Positions 8,229 to 16,458 of a DNA stretch of 64,000 bases are shown here, one piece after another; the first letter of the stretch is position 1, and each line of letters starts with the position of its first letter. The notes under the pieces were generated by a model. It had not been told where the DNA came from. It worked only from the letters and a program-made list of their open reading frames with translations, and did not search any database. The position numbers were made by a program, and so were the translations under genes. The stretch spans positions 4,340,001 through 4,404,000 of the forward strand of contig OZ252253.1 of assembly GCA_965249775.1 (NCBI GenBank). Reading direction: 5' to 3'. This stretch comes from UBA822 sp965249775. GTDB taxonomy: Bacteria; Gemmatimonadota; Gemmatimonadetes; Longimicrobiales; Gaopeijiaceae.

Positions 8229-9182
8229 TCATAGGGGCATAGCGGCGAAGTTCGCCCGACAGAAGAACAGCAACTCCTGCAGTTCCCCGTCCCAGTTTTG
8301 ATTGAGCTCGAATCCGGTTCCGCGGATCTTGTCGATACAGAACTCGAGGGGAGGAGGGATCTCCTCCGAATCGGCCACACTCGTGACTATCTCGGGCTCC
8401 GCTCCGAGCACAGCTGTACAACATCTCTGGATGCGCTCGGCCATCTGGAGCGTGGTCGGGGCCCAGTTTCCGCCCACGTTGAAAATGCCGTCACCCAAGG
8501 CCTCGTCGGGCTGCTGGATCACGTGTGACACCGCACGACATACGTCCGTCAACGTGATGAAATCTCTTCGCTGCGCCCGCTGGGAGTGGAGTCGGAGCTC
8601 CCGTGTCGTCACCGCCTGACGACAAAGGTCGTTGACGACCAGCGTCCAGCAATCTGTGTCGGGCATCACTGGGGCTCCGAACGCGTTGGACAGTCGGAGC
8701 ACCACACCTTTGGCACCACCTTCCGAGGCAGACGCGAGGATGGCGGATTCGGCCACGCGATGGCTCTCGGCATAGGGGTGTCGAGGTTGGGGATCGGTCT
8801 CCTCATCGATCCTTCCGGACAACTCACCGTAGACGTGTGCCGTCGAGACGTAGATGACGCGCGCCACCCCCTGTCTTCGGGCCGATTCTAGGAGGCGGAC
8901 AGTTCGGGCTTCGCTTTCGGACAGGGCCTTCTCCCGGTCACGGGAAGCCGCCCCCGCATTCATCGCTGCCAGATGCACCACGAGATCCATTCCGCGGAGG
9001 GTCTCGTCGAGTTTTTCCGGGGACCCCCAAACGGTCTTGACGGGGGTCGCCTCGGGTAGCCAGGCGGGCACCTCCCGCGCGGCCCTCGAGCCAAGAAACA
9101 CGCGGGCGTCCAGACGAGTGGACAGTGCGGTCGCGAGCCTGCCACCGACGAATCCGAATCCGCCAGTTATCAAGACATTCAT
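8229..9182 (-). CDS. NAD-dependent epimerase/dehydratase family protein (extended SDR) with altered catalytic Lys
   Basis: A 317-residue extended SDR with the Rossmann signature GGFGFVGG (7-14), the STAHVYG strand (about 113-119) and a YAESH sequence at 137-141. In this family the last position of YxxxK is normally lysine; here it is His141. The neighbours rfbF, rfbG and an epimerase-like cupin suggest it acts on a CDP-4-keto-6-deoxyhexose, as a 4-reductase or epimerase. Whether His can replace Lys is uncertain; some SDR relatives do deviate here. It starts with ATG 9182 and is 24 bp downstream of rfbF. Confidence 0.82.
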   Translation of the reverse strand: MNVLITGGFGFVGGRLATALSTRLDARVFLGSRAAREVPAWLPEATPVKTVWGSPEKLDETLRGMDLVVHLAAMNAGAASRDREKALSESEARTVRLLESARRQGVARVIYVSTAHVYGELSGRIDEETDPQPRHPYAESHRVAESAILASASEGGAKGVVLRLSNAFGAPVMPDTDCWTLVVNDLCRQAVTTRELRLHSQRAQRRDFITLTDVCRAVSHVIQQPDEALGDGIFNVGGNWAPTTLQMAERIQRCCTAVLGAEPEIVTSVADSEEIPPPLEFCIDKIRGTGFELNQNWDGELQELLFFCRANFAAMPL

Positions 9183-9206
9183 TGGTTCAGGATTACCGAC
9201 CGGAGT

Positions 9207-9971
9207 CTACTTCTGCCAAGGGGGATCGCCTGAGCTCCACAACGACTCCAGGAGATCTCGATCTCGCTTGGTATCCATGCACTGCCAGAAGCCTTCGTGG
9301 CGGAAGGCCATCAACTGTCCGGAGCTAGACGCCTGCTCCAAGGGCTCTCTTTCCAGTAGCGTACTGTCTCCTTGTATCAGGTCGAAAAAGGCCGGCTCGA
9401 GGACGAAATAACCGCCGTTGATCCACCCTTGGCCCAGTTGCGGCTTTTCCCGAAACGAGATCACGCGTTCTTCGTCCAGATCGAGCTCTCCAAAGCGCGC
9501 GCCCGGGCGTACGGCGGTTATGGTGGCAAGCTTGCCATGGCCTCTGTGGAAGTCCAAGAGGCGATCCAGGTCGAGGTTGGCAACGCCGTCACCGTAGGTA
9601 ACGAGGAAAGTCTCGTCGCCAACGTACTCCCTCATCCTTTTCACACGTCCGCCCGTCATCGTCCCAGCACCCGTATCCACCAGGGTCACCCGCCAGTCCA
9701 CGCCGTCGGTCTCGTGGGGCGCCACCGCTCCGCTACCGAGCTCCACAGTGAAATCCGAGTTGAGCGCGCGGTAGTTGATGGAGTACTCCTTGATCAGCTC
9801 GCCCTTATAGCCCAACGCAACGTAAAAGTCCTTGTGGCCATAACGTGCGTATGTGTTCATCACGTGCCATAGCATCGGTCGCCCGCCTACGGGCACCATC
9901 GGCTTTGGAATCGATTCGGTGTACTCAGAAAGCCGTGTTCCAAGGCCGCCGGCGAGGATAATGACTTTCAT
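9207..9971 (-). CDS. rfbF: Glucose-1-phosphate cytidylyltransferase
   Basis: Makes CDP-glucose from CTP and alpha-D-glucose 1-phosphate, the entry to CDP-6-deoxy and 3,6-dideoxy sugars. The 254-residue length fits RfbF. It has the nucleotidyltransferase signature AGGLGTRLSEYTESIPKPMV, the family-specific MLWHVMNTYARYGHKDFYVA, VTYGDGVANLDL with the metal-binding Asp, and FREKPQLGQGWINGGYFVLE with the catalytic Lys. The pairing with rfbG immediately upstream (two small genes apart) confirms the pathway. It starts ATG 9971, 5 bp from the preceding stop. Confidence 0.95.
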   Translation of the reverse strand: MKVIILAGGLGTRLSEYTESIPKPMVPVGGRPMLWHVMNTYARYGHKDFYVALGYKGELIKEYSINYRALNSDFTVELGSGAVAPHETDGVDWRVTLVDTGAGTMTGGRVKRMREYVGDETFLVTYGDGVANLDLDRLLDFHRGHGKLATITAVRPGARFGELDLDEERVISFREKPQLGQGWINGGYFVLEPAFFDLIQGDSTLLEREPLEQASSSGQLMAFRHEGFWQCMDTKRDRDLLESLWSSGDPPWQK

Positions 9972-9976
9972 GTCGG

Positions 9977-10405
9977 CTACGACTCCGGCCAGTCAAAGGG
10001 AATGGCGTCTCTTTCTTTGCGCAGACATTCGTCGGGATCATGAACGAGGTCGGCGACGTTCAGCACTATGCTGTACGGCTCGCCGAGGCCCTGAAACCCA
10101 AACCAGATCCCTGAGGGTACCGTGAGTCGTGCGTAGTTGCCGTCTCCGACCTCATGGACAAGAAATTCCGATTCGTGGTCTGGGGTGTAGAAGACGAAAC
10201 GCACCTGGCCGTACGGCACGACCAGATTCGAAGTCATCTTCAGATGTTGCCTCCAGGCCTTTACCGCTCCACGCTGCACAATAGAAAAGTATGCTTCTCC
10301 GAATCCGACGAAGCCGTCGTCCGTGCATCTGAGCGCCCGCAGAACTTCACCACCGTCGGTCGGAATGGGCGGCAGGGCCACTAGTCGAACCTCGTCAGAA
10401 GTCAT
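9977..10405 (-). CDS. Cupin-type sugar epimerase-like protein (dTDP-4-dehydrorhamnose 3,5-epimerase related)
   Basis: A 142-residue protein with the beta-rich look of RmlC-type cupins: FSIVQRGAVKAWRQHLKMT, then VVPYGQVRFVFYTP and LTVPSGIWFGFQGLG. It lacks the canonical RmlC catalytic HxD and GxRGLH patterns, so it belongs to the shorter epimerase-related group. Between rfbF and rfbG it probably epimerises, or isomerises, CDP-4-keto-6-deoxyglucose. ATG 10405 overlaps the rfbG stop by 4 nt (ATGA); the longer open frame upstream lies inside rfbG and is not used. Confidence 0.78.
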   Translation of the reverse strand: MTSDEVRLVALPPIPTDGGEVLRALRCTDDGFVGFGEAYFSIVQRGAVKAWRQHLKMTSNLVVPYGQVRFVFYTPDHESEFLVHEVGDGNYARLTVPSGIWFGFQGLGEPYSIVLNVADLVHDPDECLRKERDAIPFDWPES

Positions 10406-11520
10406 TCCGCCCACGCGAGGCCCTGGAGCTTCGCGAGCTCCATATACTCGACGATTTGCGATCGCGTCAGTTCCCACTGAGAGTTCCCTGGATCCTCGTA
10501 GTATCGCCCATACCATTCGGCTGTGAGTCGAACCGTGTCCGCAAAGCCCAGTACTGCGTGCCATCCGAGCCGCTGGAGCGCCTTGTCGCAATTCAGCTTC
10601 AGTAACCCAGCTTCGTGTCGGCCATCCTCCTGTTTCGAAGCTTCCTCCCAACGTACCGACTCCCAATGCTTGCCCATCTGCTGGACCAACTCCACGACCG
10701 TATGGTCCTGGGCGGCTGCGGGACCAAAGTTGAACGCCTCTCCGTGAAGCTCCCCGCTCTCGCGAAGCGCCGAGGCCAGGGTGAGATACCCACCCAGCGG
10801 CTCCAGGACGTGTTGCCAGGGTCGGGTAGAAGTGGGGTTGCGTAGCGGGACGACCTCGTCCGCGGACCAGGACCGCACGCAATCCGGCACGATGCGATCG
10901 GCCGCCCAGTCTCCGCCCCCGATCACGTTTCCGGCTCGCCCGACCGCAAGGCGGACCGGACACGAATCGTCGCTGAAATATGAGCGAATATGCGAGCGAA
11001 TTGCCAGCTCTGTGGCTCCTTTTGAGCCACTGTACGGATCTGACCCTCCGAGTCTATCGGTTTCGCGGTACCCCCAGGACCACTCCACGTTGTCGTAGCA
11101 CTTGTCGCTAGTGATCAAGACGGCCACGCACGGCTTTCTCAACTTTCTAAGTGACTCTAGGAGATGGATCGTGCCCATGACGTTGGTGGCATACGTCTCT
11201 ATAGGATCCGAGTACGCTCGGCGGACCAGGGCCTGGGCGGCAAGGTGGAACACGAAGTCCGGCTCGGCTTCGGTCACGGCGTTGTCGATCGCCTCTCGAT
11301 CTCTGAGATCGAGTCGGAGGTCGGTGAGAACATTCGCCAGTCCTGTCGCCTCGAAGTGAGACGGCTGGGTGGGGACATCGCGAGCGACTCCGACGACCTT
11401 GGCGCCGAGCTCTACGAGCCACGCAGCCAGCCACGAACCCTTGAAGCCAGTGTGGCCGGTGAGCAGAACTGTTTGCCCCTGAAAGCCAGTGGATGTGCTC
11501 AGCGTTGGCGACGCCGTCAT
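10402..11520 (-). CDS. rfbG: CDP-glucose 4,6-dehydratase
   Basis: Converts CDP-glucose to CDP-4-keto-6-deoxyglucose, using bound NAD. The 372-residue product has TVLLTGHTGFKGSWLA (Rossmann turn, with the GHTGFKGSW signature of this subfamily), AAQALVRRAY, VLITSDKCYDN and the catalytic DPYSGSKGATE (YxxxK intact). ATG 11520 is chosen because a GGTGGGAG ribosome-binding site precedes it and the family Rossmann start follows within about 20 residues; the longer open frame to 11622 looks non-coding. No rfbH (3-dehydratase) is nearby, so a 6-deoxy rather than 3,6-dideoxy sugar is likely. Confidence 0.95.
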   Translation of the reverse strand: MTASPTLSTSTGFQGQTVLLTGHTGFKGSWLAAWLVELGAKVVGVARDVPTQPSHFEATGLANVLTDLRLDLRDREAIDNAVTEAEPDFVFHLAAQALVRRAYSDPIETYATNVMGTIHLLESLRKLRKPCVAVLITSDKCYDNVEWSWGYRETDRLGGSDPYSGSKGATELAIRSHIRSYFSDDSCPVRLAVGRAGNVIGGGDWAADRIVPDCVRSWSADEVVPLRNPTSTRPWQHVLEPLGGYLTLASALRESGELHGEAFNFGPAAAQDHTVVELVQQMGKHWESVRWEEASKQEDGRHEAGLLKLNCDKALQRLGWHAVLGFADTVRLTAEWYGRYYEDPGNSQWELTRSQIVEYMELAKLQGLAWAE

Positions 11521-11674
11521 GTCCGCTCCCACCTTGGAGGACGTCCGAATACCGACTCCCGCGCCTCTGGGACAGGACTCGGGGTCTCTACCTACTCTCG
11601 TACAGCCACTCCAGTCCAGCAAACACTTTCTCTCAGCCGGATTCTCCTGGACGGAGGTGGCTCACGCCCACCGG

Positions 11675-12742
11675 TCACTGCGAACCCTCGTTCCACCCAT
11701 AGTGGGATCCGTGCCGCCGATAAAAATCGAGGGTCTTTTCCAATCCTTCGGCCAAGTCGACGGTTGGCTCCCAGCCCGTGGCATCCCTGAACTGCGAATC
11801 GTCTCCATAGTAGTCGCCGACGTCGATCTTCTTCCGATCTTTGGGCCACTCCTTGTGCGTGTGAGGGAAATCAGCGAGCCCAGCCAGGATTTCCAGTAGC
11901 TCGTTCAGGCTGTACGGATGCGGGTGCCCCAGGTTCAGGGCTCTTCCGTAAACCTCCTCGGTCTGGCCGGCCCGGAGAAGCGCCTCGACGACATCGTCCA
12001 CGTAGTTGAAGTCCCGTTTCTGGTCGCCCGTCCCGAACACGTCGATGTGCTCGCCTTGAAGCGCCCTCCTCACGAAGATCCCAACGAAGCCCTTCGTGTC
12101 GCTGCGAAGATCCATGCGTGGTCCATAGGTGTTCGTGAGCCTGACGCTGACGGACGCGATCCCGTGAACCTCGTGGTACAGGCGGAAGAAGGACTCGCTG
12201 GCCCACTTGTTGATGCCGTTCACGTCGACCGGCCGAATGGGGTGGTCTTCGTCGACGGGCAGGTACTGCGGACGTCCGTAGATCTGTCGAGTGCTACCAA
12301 AGACAGTTTTGACTTCGGGATTGACACACCTCAAGCACTCGAGGAGCGACAACTGGGCGGCGCAGTTGATCTCCAGGTCGGTCATCGGATCTCGCATGGA
12401 ATCGATATGACTGAGCTGGCCAGCGAGATTGAAGATGTGGTCCTTTTCACGGACCAGGTGCTCCAGGCTGTACCGATCGCGAATGTCCGAGAAGTTGATG
12501 TGCAGGCGCTCGCGCACCGGCTCCACGTTGAAGAGGTTGGCGCCGTACGCCGGAATCATGGAGTCGACCACGGTGACCTCGGCACCGGACTCCACCAGCT
12601 CGATGGCGAGGCTCGACCCGATAAAGCCCAATCCGCCCGTGACGAGAACCCGCTTTCCGGCGTAGTCGTGTCTGTGCAATGGGAGCGTCCTGTGTTCGAT
12701 TCTTGGTGCGTCGGAGCTCTCGGGTCGGAGTACCTCCCTCAA
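11675..12742 (-). CDS. NAD-dependent sugar epimerase/dehydratase (extended SDR) with NGINK in place of YxxxK
   Basis: A 355-residue extended SDR with VLVTGGLGFIGSSLA (33-47), DIRDRYSLEHLV, GSTRQIYGRPQYLP and VRLTNTYGPRMDLR, close in layout to UDP-glucose 4-epimerase-like enzymes of LPS clusters. At the catalytic site the sequence reads VNGINK, so Asn175 stands where Tyr is usual while Lys179 is kept. Activity may depend on another residue or differ from classical epimerases. The start is uncertain: TTG at 12742 or TTG at 12679, both giving the full Rossmann fold. A divergent GT4 gene starts at 12808. Confidence 0.82.
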   Translation of the reverse strand: MREVLRPESSDAPRIEHRTLPLHRHDYAGKRVLVTGGLGFIGSSLAIELVESGAEVTVVDSMIPAYGANLFNVEPVRERLHINFSDIRDRYSLEHLVREKDHIFNLAGQLSHIDSMRDPMTDLEINCAAQLSLLECLRCVNPEVKTVFGSTRQIYGRPQYLPVDEDHPIRPVDVNGINKWASESFFRLYHEVHGIASVSVRLTNTYGPRMDLRSDTKGFVGIFVRRALQGEHIDVFGTGDQKRDFNYVDDVVEALLRAGQTEEVYGRALNLGHPHPYSLNELLEILAGLADFPHTHKEWPKDRKKIDVGDYYGDDSQFRDATGWEPTVDLAEGLEKTLDFYRRHGSHYGWNEGSQ

Positions 12743-12807
12743 GATACGTGGAAATGAGCGTCCATGCGGCGCTAATTTCTAAGCATGAGACGCGTACGAG
12801 AGACGCC

Positions 12808-13971
12808 ATGACGATTGTGGTCGGGAACATCTGGGCGGAGTACCTGCCGGGGACCTTCGTGGATTCCCACGCGAGTCTTCGTGCACATGAGGGTTTCGAG
12901 TCGTTCAATCTCGTTGAGAACCTGCATGAAGGCGCGCAGCCGCCCGACGACCACACGCTGGGCCACAGCGTCCGGTCGAGTTTTTCGCCGGCCGGTGTCG
13001 GGCTCGCTGAACGGATCCGGCGTCGGCTGACCGAGCCGCTGCGCCGGCGCCGTTTCGTGGACTTCTGCGTCCAGGCGATCGAGAAGTACGACGTGTCGGT
13101 GATTCACGCACACTTTGGAACCACGGCTGCGCGAACAGTGGGTATTGTCGAACAGACTGGACGACCCGGTGTCGTGTCCCTCTATGGGGTCGACGCGAGC
13201 GCCACGCTCAGGGATCCGGCCTGGCGGGAACCGTATCGGCGAATGTACGACACCTACAGCCGGTTTCTTGTGCTCTCCGAGGTGGTTCGCGACAGGCTCG
13301 TCGCCGATGGATGCCCGAATGGGAAGATCAGCGTCTTCAACCTTCCCGCACAGATCGAGCGCTACCCTTATCGGGAGGGCGGAACCGACGGCCCCGTTCG
13401 ATTCGTTACGGCCGCCCGCTTCGTGGAGAAGAAGGGATACGACTTGCTCATCCCAGCCTTCGCACGCCTCGTGGAGGACGGAACAGACGCGACCCTGACT
13501 GCGATCGGCTATGGGACGTTGAAGGGCCAGATCGAGGGCGACATCGAACGATTAGGTCTGCGGGATCGGGTGCGGCTGCAGGAAACAGACCTCGCACAGG
13601 ATTTCCACGAGCTCTTCTATTCGGAGCTCGAGGGCCACGACATTTTTGTTCTACCGTCCGTCGCCGCCCCGAACGGGGACGACGAAGGAGGACCCTCACT
13701 GTGCCTGGTATGCGCGCAAGCGGCAGGACTTCCGGTGGTATGCACTCGGTTTCCTGGCTCTGAGATTTCGGTTGTCGAAGACGTGAACGGACTGTATTGC
13801 GGAGAAACCGTGGACTCACTCTTTGAGACCATGCGCAGGCTCGCGAAACGGCCCGAGGACTGGACGCCCATGGGGGAGGACGGCCGCCGACGGGTCGTCG
13901 AGCAGTTCTCGGAGCAGGACCAGAATCGCATCCTCCGAGAGATCTACACTGATTTGGCTGATTCCTCATGA
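12808..13971 (+). CDS. Glycosyltransferase family 4 (GT-B)
   Basis: A 387-residue retaining GT-B glycosyltransferase resembling colanic-acid type WcaL-like enzymes. The N-terminal domain contains HAHFGTTAARTVGIVEQTG and VVSLYGVDAS; the C-terminal GT4 nucleotide-binding domain has RFVTAARFVEKKGYDLLIPA, LPSVAAPNGDDEGG and the E-x7-E type GGPSLCLVCAQAAGLPVVCT. ATG 12808 follows ACGAGAGA; an alternative ATG at 12754 would add 18 residues. The stop overlaps the next ATG by 4 nt, so it is coupled to the following methyltransferase. Confidence 0.88.
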   Translation: MTIVVGNIWAEYLPGTFVDSHASLRAHEGFESFNLVENLHEGAQPPDDHTLGHSVRSSFSPAGVGLAERIRRRLTEPLRRRRFVDFCVQAIEKYDVSVIHAHFGTTAARTVGIVEQTGRPGVVSLYGVDASATLRDPAWREPYRRMYDTYSRFLVLSEVVRDRLVADGCPNGKISVFNLPAQIERYPYREGGTDGPVRFVTAARFVEKKGYDLLIPAFARLVEDGTDATLTAIGYGTLKGQIEGDIERLGLRDRVRLQETDLAQDFHELFYSELEGHDIFVLPSVAAPNGDDEGGPSLCLVCAQAAGLPVVCTRFPGSEISVVEDVNGLYCGETVDSLFETMRRLAKRPEDWTPMGEDGRRRVVEQFSEQDQNRILREIYTDLADSS

Positions 13972-14960
13972 CCACTCACGCGACGCTCGACGCTATCCGT
14001 GGCATCCTCGCCGAGCACCCAGACCTGGAGACGTGGGCAGGCCATTTCGAGATGCGCGTGCCCGAGCTGGCGGAGGTCAGCCAGTTGGCGGATTTCGGAC
14101 CAGACGATCGGGTACTGGAAGTGGGGTGTGGCAATGGTCTGGCCGCCGCGTACTTTGCGCCCTCGATCGGCTCCCTGGTCGCGACGGACCTTCCTGAGGA
14201 AGACCCATCGGCCCACTCGATTGGCCTCGAACACGCAGTGGAACTTTTTGAAATGCTGGGCCTCTCGAATGTGAGCGTCGAGGGTGCTTCAGCCGTGGAC
14301 CTTCCGTTCCCCGATGAGAGTTTCGACGCCGCGTATTCGCTTTATGTGCTCGAGCACGTTCCGGATCGACATCGAGCACTCCAGGAGATGTGGCGCGTGT
14401 TGAAGCCGGGAGGCTGCATGATCGCGACCGTGCCAGCGTCCGCCCTCAACGTTGTCTATCCCATCGACTTCTACGCGGACCTCACGAGGCGCTTGTTTCG
14501 CAGGATCGGCGAGAAACTGTGGCGGAGACCAGTGAAGCCCGGCGAGACTCCGGTGACCCTCGGAGAGACTCCGGCGCCCGGCGGACCGTCGACCCCCGCG
14601 GCCCCCGCCCATCGGATTCACAACTGGCGCACATTCCGGGAGGCCTATCCTCAGTTTCCGCTTCCGAAGCCGCACGGTGAGTACGCCCACGTGCTCGAGG
14701 AGTGGTCTCGGCAGCGGCCGAGTCGGTGGATGGAGTCGTTGCGGAAGGCCGGGTTCGCGAAGATCGGGGCCCATCCACTGGCCGTTCTGCCACGCGGTCT
14801 CTTCTACCAACTGGGGGGGCGCCTAGGGCTCTCCTTCTTCGATTCCGCCCTTTCTCCGATCGATCGGAGGATCAAAAAGCGGAGCTGGGCAGTACCGCTG
14901 GCGCAGTACCTCTGTCTTGTTGCGACCAAGGGCGATGGAGATCGCGGAGGCCTGGAATGA
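13968..14960 (+). CDS. Class I SAM-dependent methyltransferase
   Basis: A 330-residue Rossmann methyltransferase with motif I VLEVGCGNG (49-57), an acidic motif II at VATDLP, VDLPFPDESFDAAYSLYVLE (motif IV region) and MWRVLKPGGCMIATVP (motif VI). It probably methylates a sugar or a lipid-linked glycan intermediate. Residues about 184-208 form a Pro/Gly/Thr-rich insertion with the repeated word GETP, encoded by a short tandem DNA repeat near 14537-14577, unlike the rest of the protein. It overlaps both neighbours by 4 nt. Confidence 0.85.
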   Translation: MTTHATLDAIRGILAEHPDLETWAGHFEMRVPELAEVSQLADFGPDDRVLEVGCGNGLAAAYFAPSIGSLVATDLPEEDPSAHSIGLEHAVELFEMLGLSNVSVEGASAVDLPFPDESFDAAYSLYVLEHVPDRHRALQEMWRVLKPGGCMIATVPASALNVVYPIDFYADLTRRLFRRIGEKLWRRPVKPGETPVTLGETPAPGGPSTPAAPAHRIHNWRTFREAYPQFPLPKPHGEYAHVLEEWSRQRPSRWMESLRKAGFAKIGAHPLAVLPRGLFYQLGGRLGLSFFDSALSPIDRRIKKRSWAVPLAQYLCLVATKGDGDRGGLE

Positions 14961-15613
14961 GCGACGGATTCTATCGGGCCCCCGAATCCTTTCGCTTCGA
15001 AGACCTCGACCAGTCCTACCGAAGCGAGCTTCCGGCTGACAAATCCACGCCCATCCTGGACATTGGCTGCGGCCACGGAAGAATGCTCGCTTACCTGTCT
15101 CGGCACGGCTACACCGACCTGCGCGGCGTGGACCGCGATGAGGAGGTCCTGAAGTGGGCGGCCGAGAACGTGACACCCAACGTCGAAGTCGTGACTGATC
15201 TGTCGGGCTACCTCGCTCGGCATGAGGGCGAATTCGGGCTTGTTGTCCTCAAGGATGTCCTCTACTACTTGCCCAAGGCCGAGGTGCCGGAATTGCTGCG
15301 AGCCGTGTGGAAAGCCACCGCTCCAGGAGGTCGGGTCCTTCTTGAGACGTTCAACGGGGCGGCGTGGACGGGTCCGTACGTTGCGTACAAGGACCCCGAT
15401 ATACAGTGGGTCCCTACTGAGACCCTGCTCCGCTACTACCTGGAACACGCGGGCTTCTCGGAAATCGTGCTTCGTGGGAGGGCGACGACGATCACCGGGC
15501 TCAAGTCGCGCATTTTTGCGGCGTCGCAGGCGCTGTGGAGGATGGGCCTTCGCCTGGCCTACTTTCTAGAGCGGGGTGTCGACTCCCAGAATCCGAGAAT
15601 CCGAGAATCCTGA
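14957..15613 (+). CDS. Class I SAM-dependent methyltransferase, short form
   Basis: A 218-residue methyltransferase with motif I PILDIGCGHGRML (32-44), LRGVDRDEEVL, LVVLKDVLYYLPKAEVPELL and KATAPGGRVLLETFNG. ATG 14957 overlaps the preceding TGA; the longer upstream frame is inside the previous gene. The last residues (NPRIRES) are encoded by three copies of an 8-bp word (GAATCCGA, about 15590-15611), so the C-terminus may vary between strains. Probable target is a sugar hydroxyl; not determinable. Confidence 0.85.
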   Translation: MSDGFYRAPESFRFEDLDQSYRSELPADKSTPILDIGCGHGRMLAYLSRHGYTDLRGVDRDEEVLKWAAENVTPNVEVVTDLSGYLARHEGEFGLVVLKDVLYYLPKAEVPELLRAVWKATAPGGRVLLETFNGAAWTGPYVAYKDPDIQWVPTETLLRYYLEHAGFSEIVLRGRATTITGLKSRIFAASQALWRMGLRLAYFLERGVDSQNPRIRES

Positions 15614-15670
15614 CCATGCGGATTATCGCGACCGCCCGCCGAGATGGTGTCTAGCCCGCCGAGCCTGCGT

Positions 15671-15723
15671 CTACCGCTTCTTCAGCCACGCCATGAGTCG
15701 GAGGCCCGTGTTCATGACCCTCA
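15671..15723 (-). pseudogene. Remnant of the 3' end of a methyltransferase gene
   Basis: On the minus strand these bases encode RVMNTGLRLMAWLKKR plus a TAG stop. This closely matches the C-terminus RVTNTGLQLIVWLKKC of the zinc-ribbon methyltransferase at 25972-26904. At DNA level about 47 of 53 positions agree with 25972-26024 by eye. No upstream part of such a gene is left; the TylF gene stop begins exactly where the similarity ends. This looks like the scar of a recombination that replaced the body of a methyltransferase gene. Confidence 0.7.
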
Positions 15724-16428
15724 CAGATGGGCCATGTAGACTACGCCACCCATGCCGTATTCCGACACGGGCCGAAACTCGAAATCCTTGAAGCGATTCG
15801 TCCAGGCCACGAAGGCCCCGTAGACCCCTTTCTGCTGGTGGCCCTTGTACGAAAAGAAGTCGTCCAGGATGAGGATCGTCCCCTCCTGGATCGTCGATTC
15901 GCAGAATCGGAGACACGTCTCCGCGGCGCCGAATGTATCGCAGTCGATCATGATGACCGCGGCTTTGTCGATCCCGTAAGTGGCCGGAGCGGCCTTGCCA
16001 CAGGTCTCATCGAAGAAGCCGGGAACCAGCTTTAGTCCCTGATTGGGCTTGACGAGCTTCCGCAGGCGAGCCTCCACCTTGCTTGCATCCGCGTCGAACC
16101 GGAGGTCCTCGTAAAAGGGATGCTCGTCCTTCTCTTCCAGTTTCCCGAATCCGGAGAACGAGTCGAAACCGAAAAAATCCACCCGGCGGTGGGCGTACTC
16201 GACACGGGTCGCCCGCGCACACTGGATGGCGCAGGCCATGGACGATCCCGTGAAGACCCCGAACTCGAGGTAATCACCCTCCACACCGTCCAGGCCGGTC
16301 AAGTAAAAGGCCTTCTTGATGGCGAAGTACTTTCCCAGGTTGTGCATAAGGAAGGGCGGAATGAGCCGGGCGACGAGCTTCCCCAGCAGATTCTGGAGGA
16401 AGTGGAGTCGGGCGATGATTCGAAACAT
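15721..16428 (-). CDS. TylF/macrocin O-methyltransferase-family protein
   Basis: A 235-residue SAM-dependent, metal-binding O-methyltransferase of the TylF/MycF type. It shows GDYLEFGVFTGSSMACAI (SAM site), FFGFDSFSGFG, an acidic pair in VIMIDCDTFGAAETCL and EGTILILDDFFSYKG, which supply the metal-binding Asp residues. These enzymes methylate hydroxyls on deoxysugars, fitting the 6-deoxyhexose pathways nearby. It starts ATG 16428, with 30 bp to the next gene upstream. Confidence 0.87.
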   Translation of the reverse strand: MFRIIARLHFLQNLLGKLVARLIPPFLMHNLGKYFAIKKAFYLTGLDGVEGDYLEFGVFTGSSMACAIQCARATRVEYAHRRVDFFGFDSFSGFGKLEEKDEHPFYEDLRFDADASKVEARLRKLVKPNQGLKLVPGFFDETCGKAAPATYGIDKAAVIMIDCDTFGAAETCLRFCESTIQEGTILILDDFFSYKGHQQKGVYGAFVAWTNRFKDFEFRPVSEYGMGGVVYMAHL

Positions 16429-16458
16429 TGGGCTCTGACTTCCTGTCGTCGGCTGGAA

